Of a stretch of 64,000 nucleotides of DNA, positions 34,669 through 42,991 are shown piece by piece. The position numbers and the translations under genes were made by a program. Origin of the DNA: CAWELS01 sp964468205 (GTDB lineage: Bacteria > Acidobacteriota > Terriglobia > Bryobacterales > Bryobacteraceae); the NCBI GenBank assembly GCA_964468205.1, contig CAYXVG010000004.1, positions 123,962-187,961 of the forward strand, written 5' to 3'. Numbering within the stretch: the first letter of the stretch is position 1; each line of letters opens with the position of its first letter. Under the pieces are notes generated by a model. The model was not told the origin of the DNA. It ran no database searches and saw nothing but the letters and a program-made list of their open reading frames with translations.

Positions 34669-35319
34669 CTATTTCGAAGGCTCTCCCGTAATTCGCACGT
34701 TCCGGAACTGCCCCATGTCGAAAAAACTCCCGAGGCCAACCTTGCCGGATCGGAGGCTCAAGTCCGCGGCCTGTAAAGAAGAATTCTCCCGGCCGTCAAC
34801 CGTCACGTCCACGCGTCCCGTGACTCCATCGTGAACCAGCTTCACTTTGTGCCAGTCCTCGCTCGTGAGAGCAGGCGGTCCGTCAGTGGAACTGATACGG
34901 ACGCGGTCGCCGCCATAGACGTGAAATATCCCGTTGTGGACAGCCACTTGCTCGCCGGTATCCACGGAAAAGTGAGCGTAATTGAAGTGGTTCTCATCCC
35001 GCCAGGCATAGACGATGATTAACGACGTGCGCCGGTCACGGGCGGAAAGCGGCTCTTTCTTCACCTCGGCTTCGACGGTGACCTTCACGAAATCCTCCGT
35101 GAGCGCCAGCGCATACTGGCTCGGACGCCGTGGTTTGGTGGAAGGCCGTGGAACCAGCAACTGCAGTGTCTCCGCGCCACCCGCTTCGGTCACCTTCCAG
35201 TCCTCGCCGATCGGAACCCGCCACTCATAGCCGAACGCGGACAGGACATCCGACCCGGCAGCGAGCGGCGTGAAAGACAACAACGCCGCCATAATAAATA
35301 CCGCCACGCGGTCCATCAT
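34669..35319 (-). CDS. Secreted concanavalin-like (DUF1080-related) protein
   Basis: A 216-residue exported protein: signal MMDRVAVFIMAALLSFTPLAAG, then a jelly-roll with FVKVTVEAEVKKEPLS, a YAWRDENHFNYAHFSVD pair and WHKVKLVHDGVTGRVDVTVDG, ending GKVGLGSFFDMGQFRNVRI. This matches laminin-G/DUF1080-type sandwiches used for carbohydrate binding or hydrolysis; no catalytic residues could be named. GGAG sits 6 nt before ATG 35319 (ATG 35316 is next). It starts 3 nt after the small protein upstream (35323-35676), so the two are co-transcribed. Confidence 0.75.
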   Translation of the reverse strand: MMDRVAVFIMAALLSFTPLAAGSDVLSAFGYEWRVPIGEDWKVTEAGGAETLQLLVPRPSTKPRRPSQYALALTEDFVKVTVEAEVKKEPLSARDRRTSLIIVYAWRDENHFNYAHFSVDTGEQVAVHNGIFHVYGGDRVRISSTDGPPALTSEDWHKVKLVHDGVTGRVDVTVDGRENSSLQAADLSLRSGKVGLGSFFDMGQFRNVRITGEPSK

Positions 35320-35322
35320 CTG

Positions 35323-35676
35323 TCACTCCACCCTTGTGGCCGTAAAGCTACCCGTGTATGCATCAAACTCGAAGTCTCCCTCAATCCTGTCACCGTCCAG
35401 ACGGCCGGTGATCGTCATCTCCGCCTTCACATCCATCTCCCGCGCGTGAAACGGAAAGGAAAGTTGCACCAACCCGTTCGCGAAAGCGCCTTTCACCGCA
35501 CCGCCGCTCGTCAGTTTCCCGGTGACTTCCTGCCCGGTGACGGTCAGCGTCATCTCGGCCTTCTGCTCCGCGAGTTCGCCCCCGAAGCGAAGAATCCACG
35601 TCCCGTCGAGCCCCGCGCCGAAGCAGATTCCGGCAAGGATGGTTGTCAGGACCGCAAGACGCAAAGCCAGTTGCAT
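35323..35676 (-). CDS. Small secreted beta-strand-rich protein of unknown function
   Basis: A 117-residue protein with a signal peptide (LALRLAVLTTILAGICFGAG) and, after it, about eight predicted strands: GTWILRFGG, MTLTVTGQEVTGKL, GAVKGAFANGLVQLSF, and DRIEGDFEFDAYTGSFTATR. The G-x-W and Y-TG-S-F repeats resemble small lipocalin-like or protein-chaperone barrels that sense or bind lipophilic ligands. GGAGG lies 7 nt before ATG 35676, which fixes this start; upstream residues in the frame are rejected. It is the first gene of the pair with 34669-35319. Confidence 0.65.
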   Translation of the reverse strand: MQLALRLAVLTTILAGICFGAGLDGTWILRFGGELAEQKAEMTLTVTGQEVTGKLTSGGAVKGAFANGLVQLSFPFHAREMDVKAEMTITGRLDGDRIEGDFEFDAYTGSFTATRVE

Positions 35677-35752
35677 CGCTGCCTCCTTCGAGCACGATAG
35701 CACACGCAGCGTAAGCTGGGAACAACTGTGATATCGTCTGTTTGGTCCGCCG

Positions 35753-36526
35753 ATGAGACTGAAAAACAGGATCGCCCTCGTCACGGGAGCCGGCCACGGT
35801 ATCGGCCGCACCATCGCCGCCGCCCTCGCGCGCGACGGGGCCAAGGTTGTCGTCAATTACCCGTTTGAAATCCACGAAGCCACCGAATTGGTCAGCGAAA
35901 TCGCCAGCTTTGGCGGGGAGGCCATCGCGCTGAAAGCCGACATCTCGGACCCCGCCGCCCGCGACGCAATGTTCGACCGCACCGGGCGGCAGTTCGGCGG
36001 GCTCGACGTCCTGGTGAACAACGCAGCCTTTGACCCCGGCGCCACGGACCTCTTCGCCGTCGATGACGAACTCTTCGATCAGGTGGTCGGGGTGAATCTC
36101 AAGGGCGCGTTCTTCTGCGCCCAGGCCGCCGCCCGGATGATGATTCGCCGCGGCGATGCCGGGCGCATCATCAATATCAGCTCCATTCACGGGCAGCAGT
36201 GCCTGCCCAATTACTCCCCGTATTCCTTGACCAAGGGCGGTCTCAACGTCATGACCCGCCAATTGGCGGTCGATCTCGCGCCCCATGGCATCACTGTCAA
36301 CGCCATCGCACCCGGCTTCATCGAAGTCGCGCGGACGATGACCTCGTTTGCAGACTACGATCGCGATGAAGTCGCGCGCCAGATACCCGTTGGGCGCGTT
36401 GGCCTGCCGGCCGACGTCGCGTCGCTCGCCTGTTTCCTCGCTTCGGAAGAATCGAGCTTCATCACCGGGCAGGTGATTCCGTGCGACGGCGGTCAGACAG
36501 CCCGGATGTCGTTCGGCATGGCCTAA
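35753..36526 (+). CDS. Short-chain dehydrogenase/reductase
   Basis: A 257-residue classical SDR oxidoreductase. NAD(P)-binding TGAGHGIG near residue 11, NNAAFDPG, INISSIHG with catalytic Ser, and the YSPYSLTKGG segment with Tyr and Lys in Y-x3-K spacing. An acidic residue after the second strand is not obvious, so cofactor choice is open. It precedes the FucU/RbsD-family gene by 44 nt, on the same strand. With that neighbour, oxidation of a free sugar such as fucose or arabinose is plausible. Divergent from the small secreted pair. Confidence 0.92.
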   Translation: MRLKNRIALVTGAGHGIGRTIAAALARDGAKVVVNYPFEIHEATELVSEIASFGGEAIALKADISDPAARDAMFDRTGRQFGGLDVLVNNAAFDPGATDLFAVDDELFDQVVGVNLKGAFFCAQAAARMMIRRGDAGRIINISSIHGQQCLPNYSPYSLTKGGLNVMTRQLAVDLAPHGITVNAIAPGFIEVARTMTSFADYDRDEVARQIPVGRVGLPADVASLACFLASEESSFITGQVIPCDGGQTARMSFGMA

Positions 36527-36554
36527 TCCGGACGCTGACATCCGGCGCGGTTTT

Positions 36555-36560
36555 GATACT
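36555..36560 (+). promoter_or_regulatory. -10-like GATACT, 10 nt before the FucU/RbsD start
   Basis: GATACT (4 of 6) ends 10 nt before ATG 36571; no Shine-Dalgarno is visible. Confidence 0.3.
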
Positions 36561-36570
36561 GTTAAGAGCG

Positions 36571-37017
36571 ATGCTCAAACACGAACTCCTCCATCCGAAA
36601 ATCAGCGAAGCCCTCGCCAAGGCCGGGCACACGTCGAAGATCCTGATTGCCGACGGAAACTATCCCGCTTCCACCACGCTCGGCCCAAAAGCCGAATTGG
36701 TGAGCCTGAACCTCTCGCCGGGCGTAGTCTCCTGCAACCAGGTTCTCGCCGCACTGCTTTCGGCGGTCCCCGTGGAGAGGGTGAACACAATGGCCCCGGA
36801 AAAAGAGGGCCCCTACGCAATGGCCGGTGATCCTCCGGTGTGGTCCGACTACCGGGAAACCATCAAGGCCGCCGGGGTCGAGGTCGCCCTCGAACCAATC
36901 GGCCGGTGGGACTTCTATAAGGAGGTGGATACTCCATCGGTCGCGCTCGTGATACAGACCGCCGATCAGAACCTCTATGCGAATATCCTGCTCACCATCG
37001 GCGTGCGCAAACCATAA
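36571..37017 (+). CDS. FucU/RbsD-family sugar mutarotase or pyranase
   Basis: A 148-residue RbsD/FucU-family protein. Conserved residues are visible: the His of KAGHTSKILIADGNYP near 20 with the Asp in LIADGN, and the C-terminal QTADQNLYANILL with the Tyr and Asn of the sugar site. Such proteins interconvert sugar anomers (L-fucose alpha/beta, or D-ribopyranose/furanose). ATG 36571 is used, as the upstream ORF frame overlaps the SDR. In-line with the SDR, it suggests a small module for handling a free aldose. Confidence 0.9.
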   Translation: MLKHELLHPKISEALAKAGHTSKILIADGNYPASTTLGPKAELVSLNLSPGVVSCNQVLAALLSAVPVERVNTMAPEKEGPYAMAGDPPVWSDYRETIKAAGVEVALEPIGRWDFYKEVDTPSVALVIQTADQNLYANILLTIGVRKP

Positions 37018-37054
37018 CCATCTCTGGCGCGTCTATTAGAAAGAATCGCTACGG

Positions 37055-37060
37055 TAACAT
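37055..37060 (+). promoter_or_regulatory. -10-like TAACAT, 7 nt before ATG 37068
   Basis: TAACAT (4 of 6) ends 7 nt before the DsbA-like start; the same hexamer at the same spacing precedes the heparinase-like gene (51005-51010, minus strand). No Shine-Dalgarno. Confidence 0.35.
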
Positions 37061-37067
37061 ATTGAGT

Positions 37068-37997
37068 ATGCACCTCTTGACCGCTGGGTTACTGGTTTTG
37101 TCTTTGCTTTCCGGCGCCTCCATGGCCGCGGAAGCCGCGAAGCCAACCCAACTCGACAAGGAAAAGCTTGAGAAATTCGTGCGGCACCTCCTGCTTTGGG
37201 GCCCACAGATCAATGTCGAAATCTCCGAATTGGGTCCCTCGGAAATGAGAGGCTTCCGCGAAGTTCGTGTAAGAGGTACCGCTGGAACAGCCTCCCAGCA
37301 GCGGGTCTTCCAGGTCTCCGATGACGGCACACAGATCGTCCAGGCTGTCATCTATGACATCGAGAAAAGCCCTTTCCACAAGGATTTCGAACGCATCAGC
37401 GTCTCCTCCCAACCGAGTCTCGGCACCCCAGGCGCGCCCGTTCGAATGGTGCTCTACACCGACTTCCAGTGTCCCTACTGCCAGCAAGAGGCGAAAATGC
37501 TCCGGCAGAACCTCATTCAGGCTTACCCCGAGCAGGTTAGGCTCTACTTCAAGGACTTTCCGCTCGAATCAATCCACCCATGGGCGCGCGCCGCCGCCGG
37601 CGCCGGGCGTTGCATTTACGACCAGTCCGAAGATGCTTTCTGGAGCTATCATGATTGGGTCTTTGACCACCAGAAAGAGCTGACCGCGGAGAATCTCACG
37701 GAGAAGATCCTCGAACACGCGGCCGGTCTGCCGGGAATCGATATCCTCCGCCTGAAATCCTGCATCGAGAATCGCGGGAAGGATAACGAAGTCGCCGCCT
37801 CTATCGCCGAGGCTCGCGCACTCGGCCTGAACGCCACCCCGACCTTGTTCATTAATGGCCGCCGCATCGGCCAGCACCTGCCCTGGGAAAATCTGAAACA
37901 GGTCATCAACTTCGAACTCGAGTACCAGAAGACCGCTAACAACGCCGGAGACCGGGACTGTTGCGCGGTGACCCTGCCCACGCCCCTGGCGCAGTAA
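37068..37997 (+). CDS. DsbA-family thioredoxin-fold protein
   Basis: A 309-residue exported protein: signal MHLLTAGLLVLSLLSGASMA, a 100-residue N-terminal region of mixed structure, then a DsbA/BdbD-like thioredoxin domain starting near residue 110. The redox motif C135-P-Y-C138 is intact and the cis-Pro loop is NATPTLFING. A disulfide-forming or isomerising role in the periplasm is expected. ATG 37068 is used instead of TTG 37062. It ends 15 nt before the M28 peptidase gene, so both may be transcribed together, although each start has its own -10-like hexamer. Confidence 0.92.
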   Translation: MHLLTAGLLVLSLLSGASMAAEAAKPTQLDKEKLEKFVRHLLLWGPQINVEISELGPSEMRGFREVRVRGTAGTASQQRVFQVSDDGTQIVQAVIYDIEKSPFHKDFERISVSSQPSLGTPGAPVRMVLYTDFQCPYCQQEAKMLRQNLIQAYPEQVRLYFKDFPLESIHPWARAAAGAGRCIYDQSEDAFWSYHDWVFDHQKELTAENLTEKILEHAAGLPGIDILRLKSCIENRGKDNEVAASIAEARALGLNATPTLFINGRRIGQHLPWENLKQVINFELEYQKTANNAGDRDCCAVTLPTPLAQ

Positions 37998-37999
37998 TC

Positions 38000-38005
38000 T
38001 GTAAT
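38000..38005 (+). promoter_or_regulatory. -10-like TGTAAT, 7 nt before ATG 38013
   Basis: TGTAAT (5 of 6) overlaps the end of the gap after the DsbA-like gene and ends 7 nt before the M28 peptidase start. No Shine-Dalgarno lies between. Confidence 0.4.
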
Positions 38006-38012
38006 TATCGCG

Positions 38013-39557
38013 ATGTTGTTTCGCATTCCGATATGGCTGGCGCTGCTGGGGCTCCTCGCTTCGCCCGCTCTTACCCCGCAGTCCGCACCCTCAGAGCCGC
38101 CCGTCAATCCAGACCGGCTCCTCTCGCACGTCAAGTACCTCGCCTCGGATGACATGCGAGGCCGGGGCGCCGCCACGCCCCAACTCGACCGGGCGGCCGA
38201 ATACATTCGGGACAATCTTCGTGCCGCCGGGCTCGACGCCCCTGGAGGCGACTACTTCCAGAAGTTCGACGTGGCCACCAGGGCGCGGCTGGGCAAGAAC
38301 AATCGCATGACCTATTCGCTCGATGGGCAGACAACCGCCCTCGAACTGAAACGCGACTTCATCCCGCTCAAGCTTTCCGGGCGGGAACGCGTCACCGCGC
38401 CCGTGGTCTTTGCGGGCTATGGAATCAGCGCCGGCGAGTACGGCTACGATGACTATGCCGGCATCGATCCCCGGGGCAAGGCAGTGTTGATACTCCGCCA
38501 TGAGCCGCAGGAATATGACCGCAAGTCCGTTTTCGCCGGCCGCATTTACACCGAGCATTCCCAACTCTTCGCCAAGGTTTCCAATGCCCGGCGGCAAGGC
38601 GCGGCGGCGGTGATACTGGTAAATGATACCGAGCAGCACGGCGGGAGCGCAGGGGATCTCACCAGCTTCGATGAATTTCCCGGCCCAGCCGGAGACGGCA
38701 TCCCGTTTGTGCATCTGAATGCCGGCGTCGCCCAGAAATGGTTTGCCGCCGCCGGGCGTGATTTCATCGCCACGCAGCGGGCCTTAAATGAACAGCTCAA
38801 GCCGGCCAGCTTCGCCTTCCCCGAGACTTTGGAAATCTCTCTCCGGACAGACGTCCAGCGACGCCTGCGGCCTGTACGAAACGTGATTGCCTACCTGCCG
38901 GGCGACACCAGCGAATACGTGATCGTCGGGGCGCACTATGACCACATCGGTGAAGGCGAACAGTACTCCATGGCCCCGTCTTCCTCCCGCACGATCCACC
39001 CGGGAGCCGACGACAACGCCTCCGGTGTCGCGGGAATGATCGAGCTGGCGCGTTGGTTCGCGAGCCGCCCCCGGATGCGCCGGGGAGTCCTGTTTCTCGC
39101 CTTCGCCGCCGAGGAGCTTGGGCTCGTCGGTTCCGGCTATTACGTGCGGAACCCAAGACTACCCCTCGAAAACGCGATGGCCATGATCAACCTCGACATG
39201 ATCGGGCGCATGCGCGATGAAAAGGTATATGTCGGCGGGGCTCCGTCCGGCGCGGGACTCTCCCGGCTCGTGGAGGAATCCGGCGCCGAACACGGCCTCG
39301 ATCTGGACCTGTCCGAGACAGTCGGCTACGGCTCGAGCGATCACGCTACGTTTATGGCCCGGGAGGTCCCGTCGCTCTTTTTCTTCTCCGGACTCCACGG
39401 CGACTACCATCGCCCGGGCGATACCTGGGAAAAGATCAAACCCGTGGAAACCGCACGCCTCCTCCGCCACATCGCCGATGTCGTGCAACGCCTCTCCACA
39501 ACTCCGGACCGGGTCGATTTTGTGCGCTCCGCCAACCCAGTACATGGTACTCACTAG
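38013..39557 (+). CDS. M28-family metallopeptidase with PA domain
   Basis: A 514-residue secreted aminopeptidase-type protein. Signal peptide MLFRIPIWLALLGLLASPAL; a protease-associated (PA) insert at about 115-240; then the M28 domain with all zinc ligands visible: HYDHIG, GADDNASG, AAEELGLVG (Glu pair), NLDMIG and GDYHRPGDT. Co-catalytic zinc aminopeptidase activity in the periplasm or outside the cell is expected. An ATG at 38013 is the only sensible start and lacks a Shine-Dalgarno. Confidence 0.93.
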   Translation: MLFRIPIWLALLGLLASPALTPQSAPSEPPVNPDRLLSHVKYLASDDMRGRGAATPQLDRAAEYIRDNLRAAGLDAPGGDYFQKFDVATRARLGKNNRMTYSLDGQTTALELKRDFIPLKLSGRERVTAPVVFAGYGISAGEYGYDDYAGIDPRGKAVLILRHEPQEYDRKSVFAGRIYTEHSQLFAKVSNARRQGAAAVILVNDTEQHGGSAGDLTSFDEFPGPAGDGIPFVHLNAGVAQKWFAAAGRDFIATQRALNEQLKPASFAFPETLEISLRTDVQRRLRPVRNVIAYLPGDTSEYVIVGAHYDHIGEGEQYSMAPSSSRTIHPGADDNASGVAGMIELARWFASRPRMRRGVLFLAFAAEELGLVGSGYYVRNPRLPLENAMAMINLDMIGRMRDEKVYVGGAPSGAGLSRLVEESGAEHGLDLDLSETVGYGSSDHATFMAREVPSLFFFSGLHGDYHRPGDTWEKIKPVETARLLRHIADVVQRLSTTPDRVDFVRSANPVHGTH

Positions 39558-39649
39558 TACTATCGTTGGATCGATTACGGGCCCTCTTATGAGGTATGAT
39601 GCAGTTGGCTAACGAACTCGTCCACCTTGGACGATGAGATGAGGAGATC

Positions 39650-40267
39650 ATGGCAACAGGCATTCTGAGTCGCAATAAGGTGTGGACACTTCCGCCGCTC
39701 ATACTTCACCCGTTTTCCGACTCCGAAGGACCCGGCCGGCTCGTGGAAAGCTCCCGGGCAAGCCTGATGCTACAGGGCCTGCTTCCGCCCGGCGAGTTGA
39801 GCAATGAAGATCTTGAACGGCGGCTTCTTTCCGGCCGGTATTGCGAGTTCCGCATGCTGTTTTACGTGGGCAAGGACCTCGTCCGCTGGATCGAGCAATG
39901 CCTCGATTTCGTTAGCCATAATTTGGAACTTACCGAAGAAGGAATCCGCTTCCAAAGCTTCGCGAATCTGCTCGTACATGATCCACCCGAAAAGGTGAAG
40001 GAAAAATTGCGCAAGTGGGGCGTGGCGGACTACAAGGGAATCTTTTCCCGGGCCATCGGCATTCACTCCGTCTTCGAGGAACCCCCAGGCCAAGAGCAAC
40101 TGTCCCAGGAGTTTCTCCGCAGCTACTACCGCTATGCGGATCATCTTTTCGCCGCGCGGCAGAATCTCTCCGCCTTCACCGAACTCAACCCTCGCCGGTT
40201 CGATTTCTCCCTCTTCGCTTCCGGTGAGTATGCCCAGATGCTCGAGCGCCAGTGGGAAGAACGCTAG
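39650..40267 (+). CDS. Conserved-looking protein of unknown function
   Basis: A 205-residue soluble protein starting at ATG 39650 behind GAGGAG. It is predicted mostly helical: LMLQGLLPPGELSNEDLERRLLSGRY, then VRWIEQCLDFVSH and a helical C-terminal part ending QMLERQWEER. There is no signal peptide or known motif. It sits between the peptidase and the LarA-like gene. I do not recognise its family. Confidence 0.7.
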   Translation: MATGILSRNKVWTLPPLILHPFSDSEGPGRLVESSRASLMLQGLLPPGELSNEDLERRLLSGRYCEFRMLFYVGKDLVRWIEQCLDFVSHNLELTEEGIRFQSFANLLVHDPPEKVKEKLRKWGVADYKGIFSRAIGIHSVFEEPPGQEQLSQEFLRSYYRYADHLFAARQNLSAFTELNPRRFDFSLFASGEYAQMLERQWEER

Positions 40268-40310
40268 TGGCCGCTCCCGGACAGTGACTTCCCCATATCG
40301 GCGCCGTTGA

Positions 40311-40316
40311 TATAAT
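40311..40316 (+). promoter_or_regulatory. Extended -10 TGATATAAT, 6 nt before ATG 40323
   Basis: A perfect TATAAT with the TGn extension ends 6 nt before the LarA-like start codon. The predicted first transcribed base is the A of the ATG itself, the clearest leaderless case in the window. Confidence 0.6.
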
Positions 40317-40322
40317 TCCGGA

Positions 40323-41600
40323 ATGGAATTCCCCCGCTTTCTGCGCGTCCGGCAGCGCTTCCCGGACCGCCGTATCCCGGATATACCGGCCGCAGTCCAG
40401 CAACAGCTCTCCTCGGCGGATCTCGCATCCAAGATTCCTCCCGGTGGCAGCGTGGCCATCGGCGTCGGAAGCCGCGGTATCTCGAACCTCGCCGTACTCG
40501 TCCGCGCGGTGGTCGACTACTGGAAACAAGCCGGAAGAGAGCCTTTCCTGTTCCCGGCCATGGGGAGTCACGGCGCCGCCACCGCCGAGGGCCAGGCCGG
40601 AGTGCTGGCGCACTACGGCATTACCCGGGAAACCATGGGATGCCCGGTCCGCAGCCAGTTGGAAGTAGTCCCCACCGGCCGGACCACCGAGGGTATCGAG
40701 ACCTATGTCGATCGCCTCGCAATGGAAAGCGACGGCGTCATGATGGTGGCCCGCGTTAAATGGCACACCGACTTCGAAGGCGAGATCGAAAGCGGACTCT
40801 TCAAGATGATGGCCATCGGCCTCGGGAAATTTGCGGGGGCCCAACGTTACCATACTCATGCCTACCGGATGGGCCTGGAAAAGATGATCCTCTCCGTCGG
40901 CCGCCAAGTGCTCAAAACCGGCAAGATCGTGGGTGGCCTGGCCGTGCTGGAAGACCCAAACCACCACACGGCCCACGTCGAGGCCCTGCCCGTGGAGCAC
41001 ATAGAGAAACGAGAAAAGGAGCTCCTCACCCTCGTGAAGTCCTGGATGGGCCATATCCCCGTGCCGGCCGTGGACATCCTGGCGCTCGATGAAATCGGCA
41101 AGAATATCAGCGGCGCCGGGATGGATACCAAGGTGGTGAATCGCAGCGGCCTGGCGCTCTACAATCCATGGCCCAACACCCCGGTCATCGAGCGCATCTT
41201 CATACGGGACCTCAGCCCTCTATCCTATGGCAACGGAATCGGAATCGGCATGGCCGACGCGATTACGGACCGCCTGCTCGAAAAGATCAAGTGGGATGCG
41301 ACCATCGTGAATTGCCTCACCGCTTCGACTCTTCCACCGCTGCGCGTCCCGATGCACTTTCCCACCGACCGTGAGTGCATGGAAAAGCTCGCGCCGACTG
41401 TCGGGAAGATTGACATGGCAGAGGTAACTTACTGCCGGATCCGCAACACGATGGAACTCAACCGCGCAGTGCTCTCAGAGAACCTGCTGCCGGTGATCGA
41501 AAAGAATACCGCGCTCGAGGTGGTGGGGGATGCCATGAACATCGGCTTCGACGAACAGGGCAACCTCCCGGAGCTACTCGCTATCGATCAGGTGTGGTAA
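40323..41600 (+). CDS. LarA/DUF2088-like protein (complete)
   Basis: A 425-residue protein of the lactate-racemase-N (DUF2088) superfamily. Conserved segments: GVGSRGI, FLFPAMGSHGAA, VKWHTDFEG, GLGKFAGAQRYHTHAY (Lys and His in the region where LarA holds its nickel-pincer cofactor) and the C-terminal NCLTASTLPP. Real lactate racemases also need larBCE for the cofactor, and none are seen here; many relatives of this length act on other hydroxy acids. ATG 40323 is preceded by an extended -10 rather than a Shine-Dalgarno. The partial gene at 1-342 is its paralogue. Confidence 0.88.
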   Translation: MEFPRFLRVRQRFPDRRIPDIPAAVQQQLSSADLASKIPPGGSVAIGVGSRGISNLAVLVRAVVDYWKQAGREPFLFPAMGSHGAATAEGQAGVLAHYGITRETMGCPVRSQLEVVPTGRTTEGIETYVDRLAMESDGVMMVARVKWHTDFEGEIESGLFKMMAIGLGKFAGAQRYHTHAYRMGLEKMILSVGRQVLKTGKIVGGLAVLEDPNHHTAHVEALPVEHIEKREKELLTLVKSWMGHIPVPAVDILALDEIGKNISGAGMDTKVVNRSGLALYNPWPNTPVIERIFIRDLSPLSYGNGIGIGMADAITDRLLEKIKWDATIVNCLTASTLPPLRVPMHFPTDRECMEKLAPTVGKIDMAEVTYCRIRNTMELNRAVLSENLLPVIEKNTALEVVGDAMNIGFDEQGNLPELLAIDQVW

Positions 41601-41622
41601 TCAGCCACTCAAAACGCGAAGC

Positions 41623-41642
41623 GGGCGCGGTTTCCCGCGCCC
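41623..41642. terminator. Hairpin GGGCGCGG/CCGCGCCC after pilin copy 1 and the LarA-like gene
   Basis: A perfect 8-bp stem with a TTTC loop. It lies 22 nt after the LarA-like stop and 30 nt past the end of the convergent pilin gene, whose strand then reads GCGTTTTG. It likely serves both directions and is copied at 42755-42774. Confidence 0.6.
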
Positions 41643-41672
41643 GATCTCCTTCGCAAGTTGGAATGTACGATA

Positions 41673-41861
41673 TCAGCCAGTGGCGGCAGCGCCAGACATG
41701 GCGGAGTCGATCTTGCTGAACACGGTGCTGATGCTTGCGGACACGCCCGGCATGATAGCGCCGGCTGCAACGGCCACGAAGCCAGCCATCAAAGCATATT
41801 CGATGAGGTCCTGGCCCTTGGTGTCGTGCCAGATTTTCAGTTTCAACAGAAGGTTCTTCAT
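41673..41861 (-). CDS. Flp/Fap-family type IVb pilin, copy 1
   Basis: A 62-residue prepilin. A short basic leader (MKNLLLKLKIWHDTKGQ) leads to the Flp processing region DLIEYALMAGFVAVAAGAIMPGV, with the conserved Glu-Tyr after the presumed cleavage site and a hydrophobic helix. The ATG at 41861 follows a purine-rich AGAGAGAG that can act as ribosome site. It differs from copy 2 (42803-42991) by one residue (Leu versus Met at position 19). The secretion and assembly genes (tad/cpa) are not in the window, so the pilins are orphans here. Confidence 0.93.
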   Translation of the reverse strand: MKNLLLKLKIWHDTKGQDLIEYALMAGFVAVAAGAIMPGVSASISTVFSKIDSAMSGAAATG

Positions 41862-42125
41862 CTCTCTCTCTTTTCTCCTCTCCCTGCAACTCGGGGTTTG
41901 TGTTTGGTGTTGCTGATGTAAAGGTAACATCCGGTTCCGGTCTCTTGGAATCAGCAAGAACACCTAATTAATGCTTAGATTCTGCTCAAATTCAAGAGCG
42001 AAACACTGGGCGCTCAAGCTGCTTCCGATCACCTCTAAGTTTTTTATTTTCAGCAATACAGAAGTCATCGAAAAACCGGTACGACCAAGCAATGAGTACT
42101 GTTATAAGGTTCCCGAAAGTATGTG

Positions 42126-42753
42126 CTATTGCGCTTCGCCAAGAGCATAGCGTGTGTCGGGGTGTTCGAAGAAGCTCCTGATTTTCCGCGGGATCTTCTG
42201 GAGGGCGAAGAGGGCAGACATGAGTATCCTTTTGAGTTCGTCCTTCGACCGGGGCGCCGCACGCCCGGCCCGCTGGTTCTTGACCGCGTTCCACACCTGC
42301 TCGTCGGGGTTTACTTCGGGGGAATACGGCGGAAGAACAGGCGGAGCCGTCCCTCGGTGGAGAGCACGAAACGCTTTACCGCTCGCGACCGGTGGACGGG
42401 ATGGCCGTCCACTACCAGGAAGACCGGCTGGGTAGCCCCGGTCAACAGACGGCGGAGAAACTCGACGTAGACCTCGTTGTTGACGTTCTGGTCGGTCAAC
42501 ATGAAACGCATTTGGCCGAGGTTGTTGATGGCGGAAACCAAGTTGAAGCGAAACCGCGCTCCCGTGCTCTTGACAACCGGAGTGCTGCCCTTCCGGCCCC
42601 AGGTGGTGCGGTATGGTGATCGCTGCGCACGCTGCATTCGTCGCTGAACCAGGTCGCGGCGCCCGCCTCCTTGGCCATCTGCCGGATCTGGGGAAACTCC
42701 TCTTTCTTCCAGCGTTCGACCCGCGCCGCATCCTGTTCGCAGGCGCGATGCAG
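42126..42753 (-). pseudogene. IS630-type transposase remnant, frameshifted and truncated
   Basis: Reading leftward, three frames join into the catalytic half of an IS630-family DDE transposase: WFSDEC (first Asp) near 42640, LVVDGHPVHRS (second Asp) near 42410, and YSPEVNPDEQVWN (Glu) near 42310. Two frameshifts separate them: one near 42610 (about one base lost before TTWGRKG) and one near 42334 (about four bases lost in the FFLPPYS region). The N-terminal helix-turn-helix half is missing. The gene stop is at 42126; GGTTCCCGAAAGTA just beyond could be one inverted end, the other is lost. Inactive. Confidence 0.85.
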
Positions 42754-42754
42754 C

Positions 42755-42774
42755 GGGCGCGGTTTCCCGCGCCC
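42755..42774. terminator. Hairpin GGGCGCGG/CCGCGCCC after pilin copy 2
   Basis: Identical 8-bp stem and TTTC loop to the one at 41623-41642, 28 nt beyond the stop of pilin copy 2 on the minus strand. Its far side is the transposase remnant. Confidence 0.55.
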
Positions 42775-42802
42775 GCTCCATCGCAAGTTGGAATGTACGA
42801 TA

Positions 42803-42991
42803 TCAGCCAGTGGCGGCAGCGCCAGACATGGCGGAGTCGATCTTGCTGAACACGGTGCTGATGCTTGCGGACACGCCCGGCATGATAGCGCCGGCTGCAA
42901 CGGCCACGAAGCCAGCCATCAGAGCATATTCGATCATGTCCTGGCCCTTGGTGTCGTGCCAGATTTTCAGTTTCAAAAGAAGGTTCTTCAT
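42803..42991 (-). CDS. Flp/Fap-family type IVb pilin, copy 2
   Basis: A 62-residue prepilin with the same leader, conserved Glu-Tyr and hydrophobic helix as copy 1; the single change is Met for Leu before the Ile-Glu-Tyr. ATG 42991 is preceded by GGAGAGAAGAGAGAG. Nearly all base differences between the copies fall outside the protein or at silent sites, which suggests both are maintained or were recently homogenised. Confidence 0.93.
   Translation of the reverse strand: MKNLLLKLKIWHDTKGQDMIEYALMAGFVAVAAGAIMPGVSASISTVFSKIDSAMSGAAATG

Larger units (their letters stand above)
41622..42100. repeat. Direct repeat, copy 1 (pilin unit)
   Basis: About 479 bp shared with 42754-43230 in the same orientation, roughly 96-97% identical by eye. 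It contains terminator, pilin gene, purine-rich leader and about 240 bp of upstream non-coding sequence. Both copies end at AATGAGTACT. Confidence 0.9.
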
